From assembly GCA_963719135.1 (NCBI GenBank), contig CAVRAZ010000002.1:62001-126000 (forward strand): a stretch of DNA of 64,000 nt. The letters are read 5' to 3'. The DNA is from CAVRAZ01 sp963719135 (GTDB taxonomy: Bacteria > Pseudomonadota > Gammaproteobacteria > DSM-19610). How positions within the stretch are numbered: position 1 is the first letter of the stretch; the number at the start of each line of letters is the position of its first letter. Under the pieces are notes generated by a model, which worked only from the letters and a program-made list of their open reading frames with translations, did not search any database and had not been told where the DNA came from. Of the stretch, positions 53,123 through 60,631 are shown piece by piece. Both the position numbers and the translations under genes were made by a program.

Positions 53123-54418
53123 TCAGTGTGCCGCGCGTACGGCCGGCGGCCCTTCGCGGCGCTTGGGCACGCGGCGGATGGTGGCGCCGAGCTGCGCGAG
53201 CTTTTCCTCGATGCATTCGTAACCGCGGTCGAGGTGATAGATGCGGTCGATCAGCGTCTCGCCCTCGGCGGCCAGCGCCGCGATCACCAGGGAGGCCGAC
53301 GCGCGCAGGTCGGTCGCCATGACCGGCGCGCCGCGCAACCGGTCGACGCCGCGCACGATGGCGGTGTTGCCCTGCAGTTCGATATTCGCGCCCATGCGCT
53401 GCAGTTCCTGCACGTGCATGAAGCGGTTCTCGAAAATGGTTTCCTTGACCGTGGCGGTCCCGCGCGCGATGGCATTCAGCGCGACGAACTGCGCCTGCAT
53501 GTCGGTGGGGAACGCCGGGTAGGGCGCGGTCAGCACGTTGACCGCCGTCAACCGCTTGGCGCGCGCGTCCAGCGTGATCCAGTCGTTGCCGGCATCCAGC
53601 GTCGCGCCGGCTTCTTTCAGCTTGTCGATCACGGCGTCGAGCAGGCCGGGGCGCGTGTCGCGCAGGCGTATCCGGCCGCCGGTGGCCGCCGCGGCGGCGA
53701 GAAAGGTGCCGGTCTCGATGCGGTCGGGAATGATGGTGTGGGTGGCGCCGTGCAGGCGCTTGACGCCTTCGACGTGGATCGTGTCGGTGCCGGCGCCCTT
53801 GATGCGCGCGCCCATCGCATTGAGGCAGTCGGCCAGGTCGACGACTTCGGGCTCGCGCGCGGCGTTTTCGAGAATGCTGGTGCCGTCGGCCAGCGCCGCC
53901 GCCATCAGCAGGTTCTCGGTGCCGGTGACCGAGACCAGGTCGAAGACGATGCGCGCGCCCTTGAGCCGTAACGCGCGTGCCTTGATGTAGCCTTCGTCGA
54001 TGTCGATCTCGGCGCCCATCGCCTTCAGGCCCTGGATGTGCAGGTTGACCGGGCGCGAGCCGATGGCGCAGCCGCCCGGCAGCGACACCTCGGCTTCGCC
54101 GAAGCGCGCCAGCAGCGGACCCAGCACCAGGATCGACGCACGCATGGTCTTGACCAGCTCGTAGGGCGCGCGCACCGAGTGGATGGCGCTGTTGTCCGTG
54201 GTCACCTCGTTCTTGTCGCCGAGTTCGATCTGGCAGCCGAGCTGGCCCAGCAGTTCGAGCGTGGTGGTGATGTCGCGCAGGTGCGGCAGGTTGCGGATGC
54301 TGACCGGCTCGGCCGACAGCAGCGTGGCGGCGAGCACCGGCAGCGCGGCGTTCTTCGCGCCCGAGACGCGCGTCTCGCCGGAAAGCGGACCGGTGCCGGT
54401 GACGCTGAGCTTGTCCAT
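53123..54418 (-). CDS. murA: UDP-N-acetylglucosamine 1-carboxyvinyltransferase
   Basis: MurA adds enolpyruvate to UDP-GlcNAc, the first committed step of peptidoglycan. The 431-residue enzyme has Lys22 in SGAKNAALPVL and the active-site loop LPGGCAIGSRPVNLH with Cys117, the fosfomycin target. It also has ILENAAREPEVVDLADCLNAMGA, PYPAFPTDMQAQF, ENRFMHVQELQRMGA and DLRASASLVIAAL. About a dozen residues extend past the usual C-terminus. The start overlaps the stop of the palmitoyltransferase-like gene, an unusual partner for murA. Confidence 0.97.
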   Translation of the reverse strand: MDKLSVTGTGPLSGETRVSGAKNAALPVLAATLLSAEPVSIRNLPHLRDITTTLELLGQLGCQIELGDKNEVTTDNSAIHSVRAPYELVKTMRASILVLGPLLARFGEAEVSLPGGCAIGSRPVNLHIQGLKAMGAEIDIDEGYIKARALRLKGARIVFDLVSVTGTENLLMAAALADGTSILENAAREPEVVDLADCLNAMGARIKGAGTDTIHVEGVKRLHGATHTIIPDRIETGTFLAAAAATGGRIRLRDTRPGLLDAVIDKLKEAGATLDAGNDWITLDARAKRLTAVNVLTAPYPAFPTDMQAQFVALNAIARGTATVKETIFENRFMHVQELQRMGANIELQGNTAIVRGVDRLRGAPVMATDLRASASLVIAALAAEGETLIDRIYHLDRGYECIEEKLAQLGATIRRVPKRREGPPAVRAAH

Positions 54419-55614
54419 CAGGCCTGGCCGACCGCCGCGGGTGTGCCGAGCGCGGCGAAGGCCGCGATGATCGTGTCGATCTGCTCGACGCTGTGCGCGG
54501 CACTGACACTGCAGCGTAGCAGGCTGTCGGTGGTCGGCGAGGCCGGCGGCATGACCAGGTTGACGTAGACGCCGGTTTCCATCAACTGATTCCACCAGCC
54601 GATGGCCTGGTTGCGGTCCATGATGGTCACGGCGACCACCGGGCTCACCTGCGGGCTGACCTGGAAACCCAGCGCCTTGAGCCCGTCGTACAGGTGGCGC
54701 GCGTTGCGCCACAGGTAGTCACGCAGTTCGGGCTTGCGCTGCAGGATGCGCAGCGCGGCGCGCGTCGAGGCGACCACCGAAGGCGAGGGCGACGCGGTGA
54801 AGATATACGAACGGATCGCGAAGCGGATCGCCTCCAGCTCGGGATGGTTGCTGACGCAATACCCACCGATCGCACCCAGGCTCTTGCTGAAGGTGCCGAC
54901 CACGAAGTCAACGTCGTTCTCGACGCCGGCCGCTTCGGCCACACCGCGGCCGTGGTCGCCGAGCATGCCCATCGAGTGCGCTTCGTCGACCAGCAGATAG
55001 CCGCCGTACTTGCGCTTGACCGCGGCGATGTCGGCCAGTGGCGCCTGGTCGCCCAGCATGCTGTAGATGCCTTCGACGATGATCAGCGTATTGCCCGCGC
55101 GGTCGCCGAGCCGGCGCAGCCGCTTTTCCAGATCGGCCGCGTCGCTGTGGCGGAAGCGGATGACTTCGGCGCCGCCCAGGCGTACGCCGTCGTAGAGGCT
55201 GGCGTGGCTGTCGGCGTCGAGCAGAATCACGTCGCCGGGGCCGGCCAGCGTCGAACCCATGCCCATGGTCGCGGCATAGCCGGTGGAAAAGACGATGGCG
55301 TGCCTGCGGTCGAAGAACGCCGCCAGTTCCTGTTCCAGCTTGATGTGTTCGAGAAAGGTGCCGTTGGCCATGCGCGAGCCGGTGGTGCCGGTGCCCTGTT
55401 CCTCGACGGCTTTCTTCGCCGCCTCGATGCACTCGGGCTCGAAGGTCAGGCCGAGATAATTGTTGGTGCCGGCCAGGATCACGCGGTGGCCGTTGACGAT
55501 GCCTTCGGTGGCGGAAAAGATTTTCTCCGTCACGGCGCCGAACGGCATGATCCCTAAGCGCGCCAGCTCGGCGCGGATGTCGATGATGGGCTGGAACTTG
55601 TCGAACAGGCTCAT
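54418..55614 (-). CDS. Serine palmitoyltransferase-like alpha-oxoamine synthase
   Basis: The 398-residue PLP enzyme belongs to the alpha-oxoamine synthases, which join an amino acid to an acyl thioester with loss of CO2. His137 (DADSHASLYDG), DEAHSMGMLGDHGRG and Lys244 (GTFSKSLGAIGGY) are the cofactor residues. Stretches such as GTGTTGSRMANGTF, EGIYSMLGD, RSYIFTASPSPSVVA and TGVYVNLVMPPASP fit bacterial serine palmitoyltransferase better than BioF. A carrier protein gene overlaps its start, so the acyl donor is probably acyl-ACP. The expected product is a 3-keto sphingoid-type base, but other amino acids are possible. Confidence 0.82.
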   Translation of the reverse strand: MSLFDKFQPIIDIRAELARLGIMPFGAVTEKIFSATEGIVNGHRVILAGTNNYLGLTFEPECIEAAKKAVEEQGTGTTGSRMANGTFLEHIKLEQELAAFFDRRHAIVFSTGYAATMGMGSTLAGPGDVILLDADSHASLYDGVRLGGAEVIRFRHSDAADLEKRLRRLGDRAGNTLIIVEGIYSMLGDQAPLADIAAVKRKYGGYLLVDEAHSMGMLGDHGRGVAEAAGVENDVDFVVGTFSKSLGAIGGYCVSNHPELEAIRFAIRSYIFTASPSPSVVASTRAALRILQRKPELRDYLWRNARHLYDGLKALGFQVSPQVSPVVAVTIMDRNQAIGWWNQLMETGVYVNLVMPPASPTTDSLLRCSVSAAHSVEQIDTIIAAFAALGTPAAVGQA

Positions 55615-55856
55615 GATCCGGTCAGTTTCTCGAGGTTGCGCGCGAGGTCGCGCACGGTGCGGATGTCGGGCAGAATGTTCAGCGGAATCGAGATGTCGAA
55701 GTGGTCCTCGATCTGCTCGATGAGTTCCATGACCTGCAGCGACGTCAGCCCCAGTTCGGTGACCAGTTCGCTGTCTTCGCCCAGGGTCACGCCGGGCTTG
55801 GCGAGCGGACGCAGCACTTCGTAGATCTGCGCGAGAAAGGTGCTGTAGTCTGGCAT
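55611..55856 (-). CDS. Acyl carrier protein
   Basis: The 81-residue carrier protein has the phosphopantetheine site in ELGLTSLQVMEL with Ser39, where Thr replaces the usual Asp of the DSL motif. The following helices EQIEDHFDISIPLNILPDIRTVRDLARNLEKL match the ACP fold. Its stop overlaps the start of the oxoamine synthase by four bases, pointing to a dedicated carrier for that enzyme rather than the fatty acid synthesis ACP. The ATG at 55856 is preferred; an upstream in-frame codon at 55931 adds unlikely residues. Confidence 0.88.
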   Translation of the reverse strand: MPDYSTFLAQIYEVLRPLAKPGVTLGEDSELVTELGLTSLQVMELIEQIEDHFDISIPLNILPDIRTVRDLARNLEKLTGS

Positions 55857-55932
55857 GCGCTCGTGGGTCCCGATGGCGGTCCGATGTGGGCTTGCAGGTT
55901 GCGTGCGGCGGAACAAGCCGTTAGATTCCAAG

Positions 55933-55996
55933 CCAAATTGTACTGGCTGCGCGGGGCGCTCGCTACGCCCCGGCGGCCGATTCCGGGGTTATTTTC
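55933..55996. repeat. CAAATTGTACTGGCTG repeat, second copy
   Basis: This unit matches the one at 48330-48392 in AATTGTACTGGCTG, GCTCGCTACG and the final CGGGG block. A GGGGCG/CGCCCC hairpin lies in the middle. It sits in the divergent space between acp and the ELM1-like gene. Confidence 0.65.
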
Positions 55997-56009
55997 GAAT
56001 GTCGATGCG

Positions 56010-57119
56010 ATGAACGCCATGCGGTCGGAGGAGGTGCCCGGTCACGACGCCGGCCGCGCGCCGCCGCGCGTCTGGTTGGTGACCGCCTACCGCGCCGGCG
56101 AGCGCGAACAGATCCTGGCGCTGGCCGAGGCGCTGCGCTGGCCGTACGAGATCAAGCAGGTCGCGCACCGGCCGTGGGCCTGGCGCGTCAACCTGCTGCG
56201 CGGCAGCGACCTGTCGGGCATCGACCGCGCGCAGTCGAGTCCGCTGGAGCCGCCCTGGCCGGACCTGGTGATCGGTGCCGGCATGCGCAACGAACCGGTG
56301 TGCCGCTGGATTCGCGCGCAGTCGGGCGTGCGGACGCGCATCGTGCACATCGGCCGGCCCTGGGCGCGGCCCGACAACTTCGACCTGGTCGTGACCACGC
56401 CGCAGTACCGGCTGGCCGAGCACCCGAAGGTATTGCAGAACACGACCACGCTGCACCGCGTGGCGGACGAGCGGCTGCGCAGCGAGGCGGAGCGCTTCAG
56501 ACCGAAACTGGCCGATCTGCCCGCGCCCTATCTCGCCGTCGTCGTCGGCGGCGACAGCGGACCTTACACGCTGGGTGTGCGCGCCGCGGAACGTCTCGCC
56601 ATCGAAACCAATGCGCTGGCCGACCGGCTCGGCGCGTCGCTGCTGGTGACCACCAGCTCGCGCACGCACGCCGACGCGGCCGAAACGCTCTCGCGTTGGC
56701 TGCGCGCGCCTAAGTATTTCCACAAGTGGAAACCCGACGACGCGGACAACCCTTATTTCGCGTTTCTGGCGCTGGCCGATGCGATCATCGTCACCGCCGA
56801 CAGCATCTCGATGCTGACCGAAGCCTGCGCGACGTGCAAACCGGTGTACATGTTCGACATCGGCGCGGGCAGCACCGCGATGCGCAACGACAGCCCGGTC
56901 GACGGGTCGGACAAGGATTTTCGGCTGAAGAGCGAACTGTACCGCGGGATGATGCGGGTCGGGCCGCGGCGGTTGAGCCGCGATATTCGGCTGGTGCACG
57001 AGAAGCTGATCGAGGCGGGAAGGGCGGTGTGGTTGGGGCAGGAGTTTCCGGAGGGGGCGTTGTCGGCGTTGCCGGATCTGGAGAGGGCGGTGGAGCGGGT
57101 TAGGGCGTTGTTTGAGTGA
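56010..57119 (+). CDS. ELM1-like (DUF1022) family protein, glycosyltransferase-like fold
   Basis: The 369-residue protein has the family pattern PPRVWLVTAYRAGEREQILALAEALRWPYEIKQV, PWPDLVIGAGMRNEPVCRWI, IVHIGRPWARPDNFDLVVTTPQYRL, VVVGGDSGPYTLGVRAA and IIVTADSISMLTEACATCKPVYMFD. The last block resembles the nucleotide-sugar site of GT-B glycosyltransferases. The plant relative is tied to mitochondrial fission; the bacterial role is unknown. The ATG at 56010 is used, with another nine bases later possible. It diverges from the acp operon. Confidence 0.85.
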   Translation: MNAMRSEEVPGHDAGRAPPRVWLVTAYRAGEREQILALAEALRWPYEIKQVAHRPWAWRVNLLRGSDLSGIDRAQSSPLEPPWPDLVIGAGMRNEPVCRWIRAQSGVRTRIVHIGRPWARPDNFDLVVTTPQYRLAEHPKVLQNTTTLHRVADERLRSEAERFRPKLADLPAPYLAVVVGGDSGPYTLGVRAAERLAIETNALADRLGASLLVTTSSRTHADAAETLSRWLRAPKYFHKWKPDDADNPYFAFLALADAIIVTADSISMLTEACATCKPVYMFDIGAGSTAMRNDSPVDGSDKDFRLKSELYRGMMRVGPRRLSRDIRLVHEKLIEAGRAVWLGQEFPEGALSALPDLERAVERVRALFE

Positions 57120-57901
57120 GTGGGCGGTTGATTGTTAACCACAAGGACACAAAGGGCACGAAGGATATTTAATCGGGTGCCACTGATCGAGCCGATCATG
57201 CAGACGGGAGCCGGGGGCTCCCGCCCCATCAACTCCGCGCAGGCCGACGTTCCTCGCCGACTCGTCATTCCGGGAAAGGCCGGCGCCCTTCTCCGGTCCG
57301 TCATCCGGGTGCAGGCCGGCGTCCGTCCCCGACCGTCATTCCTTCTCCGACCCGTCATTCCGGCGAAGGCCGGAGTCCATTCCGTCCGTATCGGGTGCAG
57401 GCCGGCGTCCGTCCCGACCGTCATTCCTCTCACCGTCATTCCGGCGAAGGCCGGAATCCAGTCCGGAAGACTTCCACTGCCTGCCGAGTCCGCATTTCAT
57501 AGGGCCGACACGCCATCCTGCTCAAATGCTCATCAACTCTCGCGCTCTATCACCCGGGCCAGCAGCGCGCACCGGCAAGCCGTACCAACTGGAAATCTGT
57601 CGCCAATCGGCCATAATGCCTGTAGACAACGCTCAGGCGGACAGGGCCTCACGCCAGGACCCAGACGCCAAGCGCAGACAAAGCAGGCGGTTACGGCGTC
57701 GCCGTGATCATTCCGAACTGGTTCCACAGTTCATCGCCGGCTCCGCCAGTTTGCAGGATATTCAAGAGAGCGAACAGGGAGGGTGGTGCGTTCCTCGAGA
57801 TGCCATACCGAATCGGCCAATCTCATGATAGGCGGAATCCGTCTATCACCCAATACTGCGTAATCCGCCTATTGCACTGTCAGAGGTCACACGAGAACCG
57901 T
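57120..57901. other. Repeat-filled gap between the ELM1-like gene and the accessory island
   Basis: About 780 bases with no supported gene. A single arm of the CACAAAGGACAC family is at 57135-57165. From 57262 to 57462 a run of REP-like units follows, several reading GTCATTCCGGCGAAGGCCGG and others a GGTGCAGGCCGGCGTCCGTCC variant. From about 57480 onward, base composition falls toward that of the island to the right. Confidence 0.6.
57262..57462. repeat. Tandem-like array of REP-type units
   Basis: At least six GTCAT-plus-GGCCGG units occur in about 200 bases, in two alternating versions (CGGCGAAGGCCGGAGTCC and GGTGCAGGCCGGCGTCC). Spacing is irregular and the units are direct rather than inverted. 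Confidence 0.75.
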
Positions 57902-58690
57902 ATGTCCATATCAAAAGCAAAGACAATTGTCCTTGACAATGTCTCTCCGGAGATATTTCTTGCGAAACAGTCTGCCTCGATCTGGCTAAACATTGCGGAA
58001 TACTCATCAAGGGTGAATGGAACAAAATACCAACAGGCGGTTGGACTTGTTCAACTCCAAGCCCTTTCATCACTAGTGCCGTCCCTTGGAAAACTCTACG
58101 AACGGCCCGGAGAAAAATACCCAAATGTTAGCATTCCGTCCGTCATCAAGTATCTAAAAGAGGATGCTGAAAACCTTAGCGTAAACTCCGCGAGTCTCGG
58201 AAAACTCGTGAACGAACTCACTGATGATAAATATGACCAATTGCATCTTTTATCCAATCCAGATGAAGTGGCCCAGATCGTTCTTAACAACCTGGATGAA
58301 CAGTGTCCGAGAGTTCCTCCGAGAGACGGCGTTAAGCTGGATGAGTATCTCGAAAGACTCAAGACGCTTCGCGACAAGCAAGTAGCACATTCCGAGGACG
58401 TAGAAGCTGATAGTTTGTCAAAGGCAAATTGGGATGCAGTAAATGAACTTATCGCTTTCGCTCAGACGTTTGTGAATCTTATTGGTTTCGGATTCTTCGG
58501 ATTTTCGACAAGCGGTCGAGTAAATCCGAATGACCTAAATCTGGCAAAGGAATTGTCTGGAGCGAGGTTTGGAGAGATTCTAAACAATGCAACCAGTAGC
58601 TCCAGCGGACCCGTGAGACTCGGCGCCTTTTTGTGCGCCGCGCTTCGCGCTCTTTTCGCACAAAAAGCCGCTCCGCTCACGGTCCGCTGA
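57902..58690 (+). CDS. HEPN-type protein of unknown function, possible defence gene
   Basis: The 262-residue protein is mostly helical and has a short motif RDKQVAH (R157, H163), which fits the Rx4-6H signature of HEPN ribonucleases and of AbiU2-like proteins. No membrane segment or signal is seen. Base composition is clearly lower in GC than in the flanking housekeeping genes, and it sits beside a restriction-modification pair, both signs of a transferred defence locus. The last 28 codons are encoded by a long hairpin, so the natural C-terminus may have been replaced. Confidence 0.65.
   Translation: MSISKAKTIVLDNVSPEIFLAKQSASIWLNIAEYSSRVNGTKYQQAVGLVQLQALSSLVPSLGKLYERPGEKYPNVSIPSVIKYLKEDAENLSVNSASLGKLVNELTDDKYDQLHLLSNPDEVAQIVLNNLDEQCPRVPPRDGVKLDEYLERLKTLRDKQVAHSEDVEADSLSKANWDAVNELIAFAQTFVNLIGFGFFGFSTSGRVNPNDLNLAKELSGARFGEILNNATSSSSGPVRLGAFLCAALRALFAQKAAPLTVR
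58603..58689. repeat. 87-base imperfect hairpin at the end of the HEPN-type gene
   Basis: CAGCGGACCCGTGAG (58603-58617) pairs with CTCACGGTCCGCTG (58676-58689) with one extra base. Inside, GGCGCCTTTTTGTGCG pairs with CGCACAAAAAGCC with two extra bases, and CGCGCTTCGCG tops the structure. It lies over the stop codon at 58688-58690. Confidence 0.8.
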
Positions 58691-58771
58691 GCACGGCGAT
58701 AGAGCGCCATGCATTGCGTCGGTGGCGGACTGCGCTATGCTCTACCAGCATTGTGAACTAGAGAATTGCCT

Positions 58772-59374
58772 GTGCCGCTTACAAGAAACACCGTAGATAC
58801 CAACTGCTTCAATTCTGACGCCAAGCTACCGTATGAACTTCGGATCGATGATTTTCGGCTTGCCCTTCAGGATGTCTACGATTTCTTCTATGACGTAAAC
58901 GAACATCTCACGGGCAAGGGGTTGCAAAGGCTCGATGACATGCTCAGGCCGGCCATCATGTCTGGAGTTCTTTCCGACATGCTCACATCTAGCTTGGCCA
59001 CCCATGCGCGCGTGTTAGTTGAAAACTTGTATTTTAACGGCCATCCAGATTTGGTAGTACAGGGCGTATACCCTAAGAATTCTGTGAAAGCCGGTGAAAA
59101 GGGAGTCGAAATAAAGACTACCCGTAAGAAAGGTGGGGCGGTTGATACCCACGGAGCGAGGGAGCAATGGATGTGTGTCTTCGTCTATGAGGTGGACACG
59201 AAAACGGAGCCGGCCGTAGATCGTAAGCCGATGACATTCACAGAAGTTTATTTGGGGCACGTAACCATTGACGACTTCAGGAAAAACCCTCGAGGCGAGT
59301 TGGGAACGCGAACGGCGACTTTACACGCCGATGGCATCAAGAAACTTAGGGAACGCTGGATTTACCTCGCTTGA
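58772..59374 (+). CDS. Putative type II restriction endonuclease, PD-(D/E)XK type
   Basis: The protein, about 200 residues, has a likely nuclease core GHPDLVVQGVYPKN...GVEIKTTRKKGG: an Asp near residue 93 and the E-x-K triad near 113-115 in a beta-alpha-beta context. Just downstream, HGAREQWMCVFVYEVD resembles the strand and helix after the catalytic lysine. It lies tail-to-tail with a DNA methyltransferase, overlapping it by 13 bases, the usual partner. The target sequence cannot be read. GTG at 58772 is taken as start because AGAGA lies seven bases before it; TTG at 58766 is an alternative. Confidence 0.75.
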   Translation: MPLTRNTVDTNCFNSDAKLPYELRIDDFRLALQDVYDFFYDVNEHLTGKGLQRLDDMLRPAIMSGVLSDMLTSSLATHARVLVENLYFNGHPDLVVQGVYPKNSVKAGEKGVEIKTTRKKGGAVDTHGAREQWMCVFVYEVDTKTEPAVDRKPMTFTEVYLGHVTIDDFRKNPRGELGTRTATLHADGIKKLRERWIYLA

Positions 59375-60519
59375 ATTGAGCCATTCCCTGAGTATTTGGT
59401 GAGCTTTGGTATCGCGTCTTTAGCGACGTTGAAATAGCCAGCGTCACGCTCAACTCCAATGCTGTCGTAGCCAACGTAATTGCACGCCGCTAGTGTTGAT
59501 CCCGCGCCAGCGAAAGGATCGAGCACAACCCCTTTTCCAAGAGGCAACACCCCTCTGACCAACTGTCGCATGAATTGCTGAGGCTTCAAGCTTGGATGGG
59601 GCGCAAGTTCTCTCTCGGCTGACCTTGTTGGGGCTGATTGAATTACATCGCCGAAAGGCTTTTCCTTGCTAATTCGGCGGAATCCACCAGTGCCCCAATT
59701 ACGCAAATTGTCTTGGACGCGACCCTCGAGTTGCTTTCTAAAGATCAGCCATGGCTCCCACATCGAGCGCGGCAGGACGCTAACCTCAGAGAATTCCTCG
59801 TGAGCACCTTTTGGGCGATCTCCCCCCCTCATCGTCATTGTTAAACGCGCAATTTCCCCCCTTCTCTCGAGTCCCGCTTCCGCCAAAGCGGCGGAAACGA
59901 TAAACGAAACCAACGGGTTGCATGCAACTACAACATTCGCGCCTGGAACCAATGCGGGCAGAAGTGTGCTTGCCCACGCGAAGAAAAACTCCCCAATTTC
60001 ATCCAGTTGATTTCGATCTAGTGTTGTAAACCGCGGCAACGGGCTTCGTTTGTGGCCGTCGAATGATGGCGGAATCCGCCACACACCGCCTTTCCCTTGA
60101 CGCAGTTTCTTCTGCTGCTCCTCGGTGTATTCGTGCAGGCCATAGGGCGGATTTGTAACAACTGCATGTATCGAATGCTTTGGTTGACGCTCTAGCCATG
60201 ACAGGCAGTCATTATGGTGAAGTACCGCCTTCTCAAACTGAAAGCTTAGTTCGGTGGATTCCAACTCGGCGAAAAACCGCTGCCTCGGGCTCGGGCTTCC
60301 ATTGCGAGCGCGGTATACTCCTCGTTCTTCTCGGACAAAAAGTTCGGGAGTGTGTAACCGTAAGTACGACCTGACCGATGACGGTGGGGTTGGACCGATT
60401 TGTCGATCAACCTCGTCGGAAATCTGGCTGATAGTCAATGGCTTGGGGGCGTTCACAAGTGCGTTCAGAATTGCATCGCGAACATGCCCCGGCGGGACCT
60501 TTTTTCGGCTGGTCGTCAT
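59362..60519 (-). CDS. DNA (N4-cytosine or N6-adenine) methyltransferase with N-terminal winged helix
   Basis: The 385-residue protein has the catalytic motif TNPPYGLHEY (residues 122-131) before the SAM-binding motif VVLDPFAGAGST (331-342), the beta-class order. Residues 10-72 (HVRDAILNALVNAPKPLTISQISDEVDRQI...RGVYRAR) look like a winged helix-turn-helix, which could bind its own promoter and control the modification gene. It should protect the host from the convergent endonuclease. GC content is low for the window, consistent with transfer. The methylated base is not certain from the NPPY motif alone. Confidence 0.9.
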   Translation of the reverse strand: MTTSRKKVPPGHVRDAILNALVNAPKPLTISQISDEVDRQIGPTPPSSVRSYLRLHTPELFVREERGVYRARNGSPSPRQRFFAELESTELSFQFEKAVLHHNDCLSWLERQPKHSIHAVVTNPPYGLHEYTEEQQKKLRQGKGGVWRIPPSFDGHKRSPLPRFTTLDRNQLDEIGEFFFAWASTLLPALVPGANVVVACNPLVSFIVSAALAEAGLERRGEIARLTMTMRGGDRPKGAHEEFSEVSVLPRSMWEPWLIFRKQLEGRVQDNLRNWGTGGFRRISKEKPFGDVIQSAPTRSAERELAPHPSLKPQQFMRQLVRGVLPLGKGVVLDPFAGAGSTLAACNYVGYDSIGVERDAGYFNVAKDAIPKLTKYSGNGSIQAR

Positions 60520-60559
60520 GCCTCAACAGTAAACGTCGGGACGTCAAGTGTCAACTTTG

Positions 60560-60618
60560 CGTGAGAAAAGGGGCGACAATCGATTATGATAGTCATTCGC
60601 ATTTGTCACCGACCCCTT
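60560..60618. terminator. Imperfect inverted repeat, possible terminator
   Basis: GAGAAAAGGGG at 60562 faces CCCCTTTTCCCAC at about 60613, enclosing an AT-rich loop that may also contain the methyltransferase promoter. Pairing is imperfect, so the assignment is tentative. Confidence 0.45.
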
Positions 60619-60631
60619 TTCCCACGTTGCG

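Noticed and set aside
57262..57462. Possible CRISPR array
   Set aside because: The repeat units are short, palindromic and unevenly spaced, with spacer-like parts that are themselves repeats. No cas gene is present.
58603..58689. Integron attC site
   Set aside because: The hairpin shape fits, but the core sites GTTRRRY and RYYYAAC are absent and no integron integrase or further cassettes are seen. It is kept as a hairpin of unknown role.
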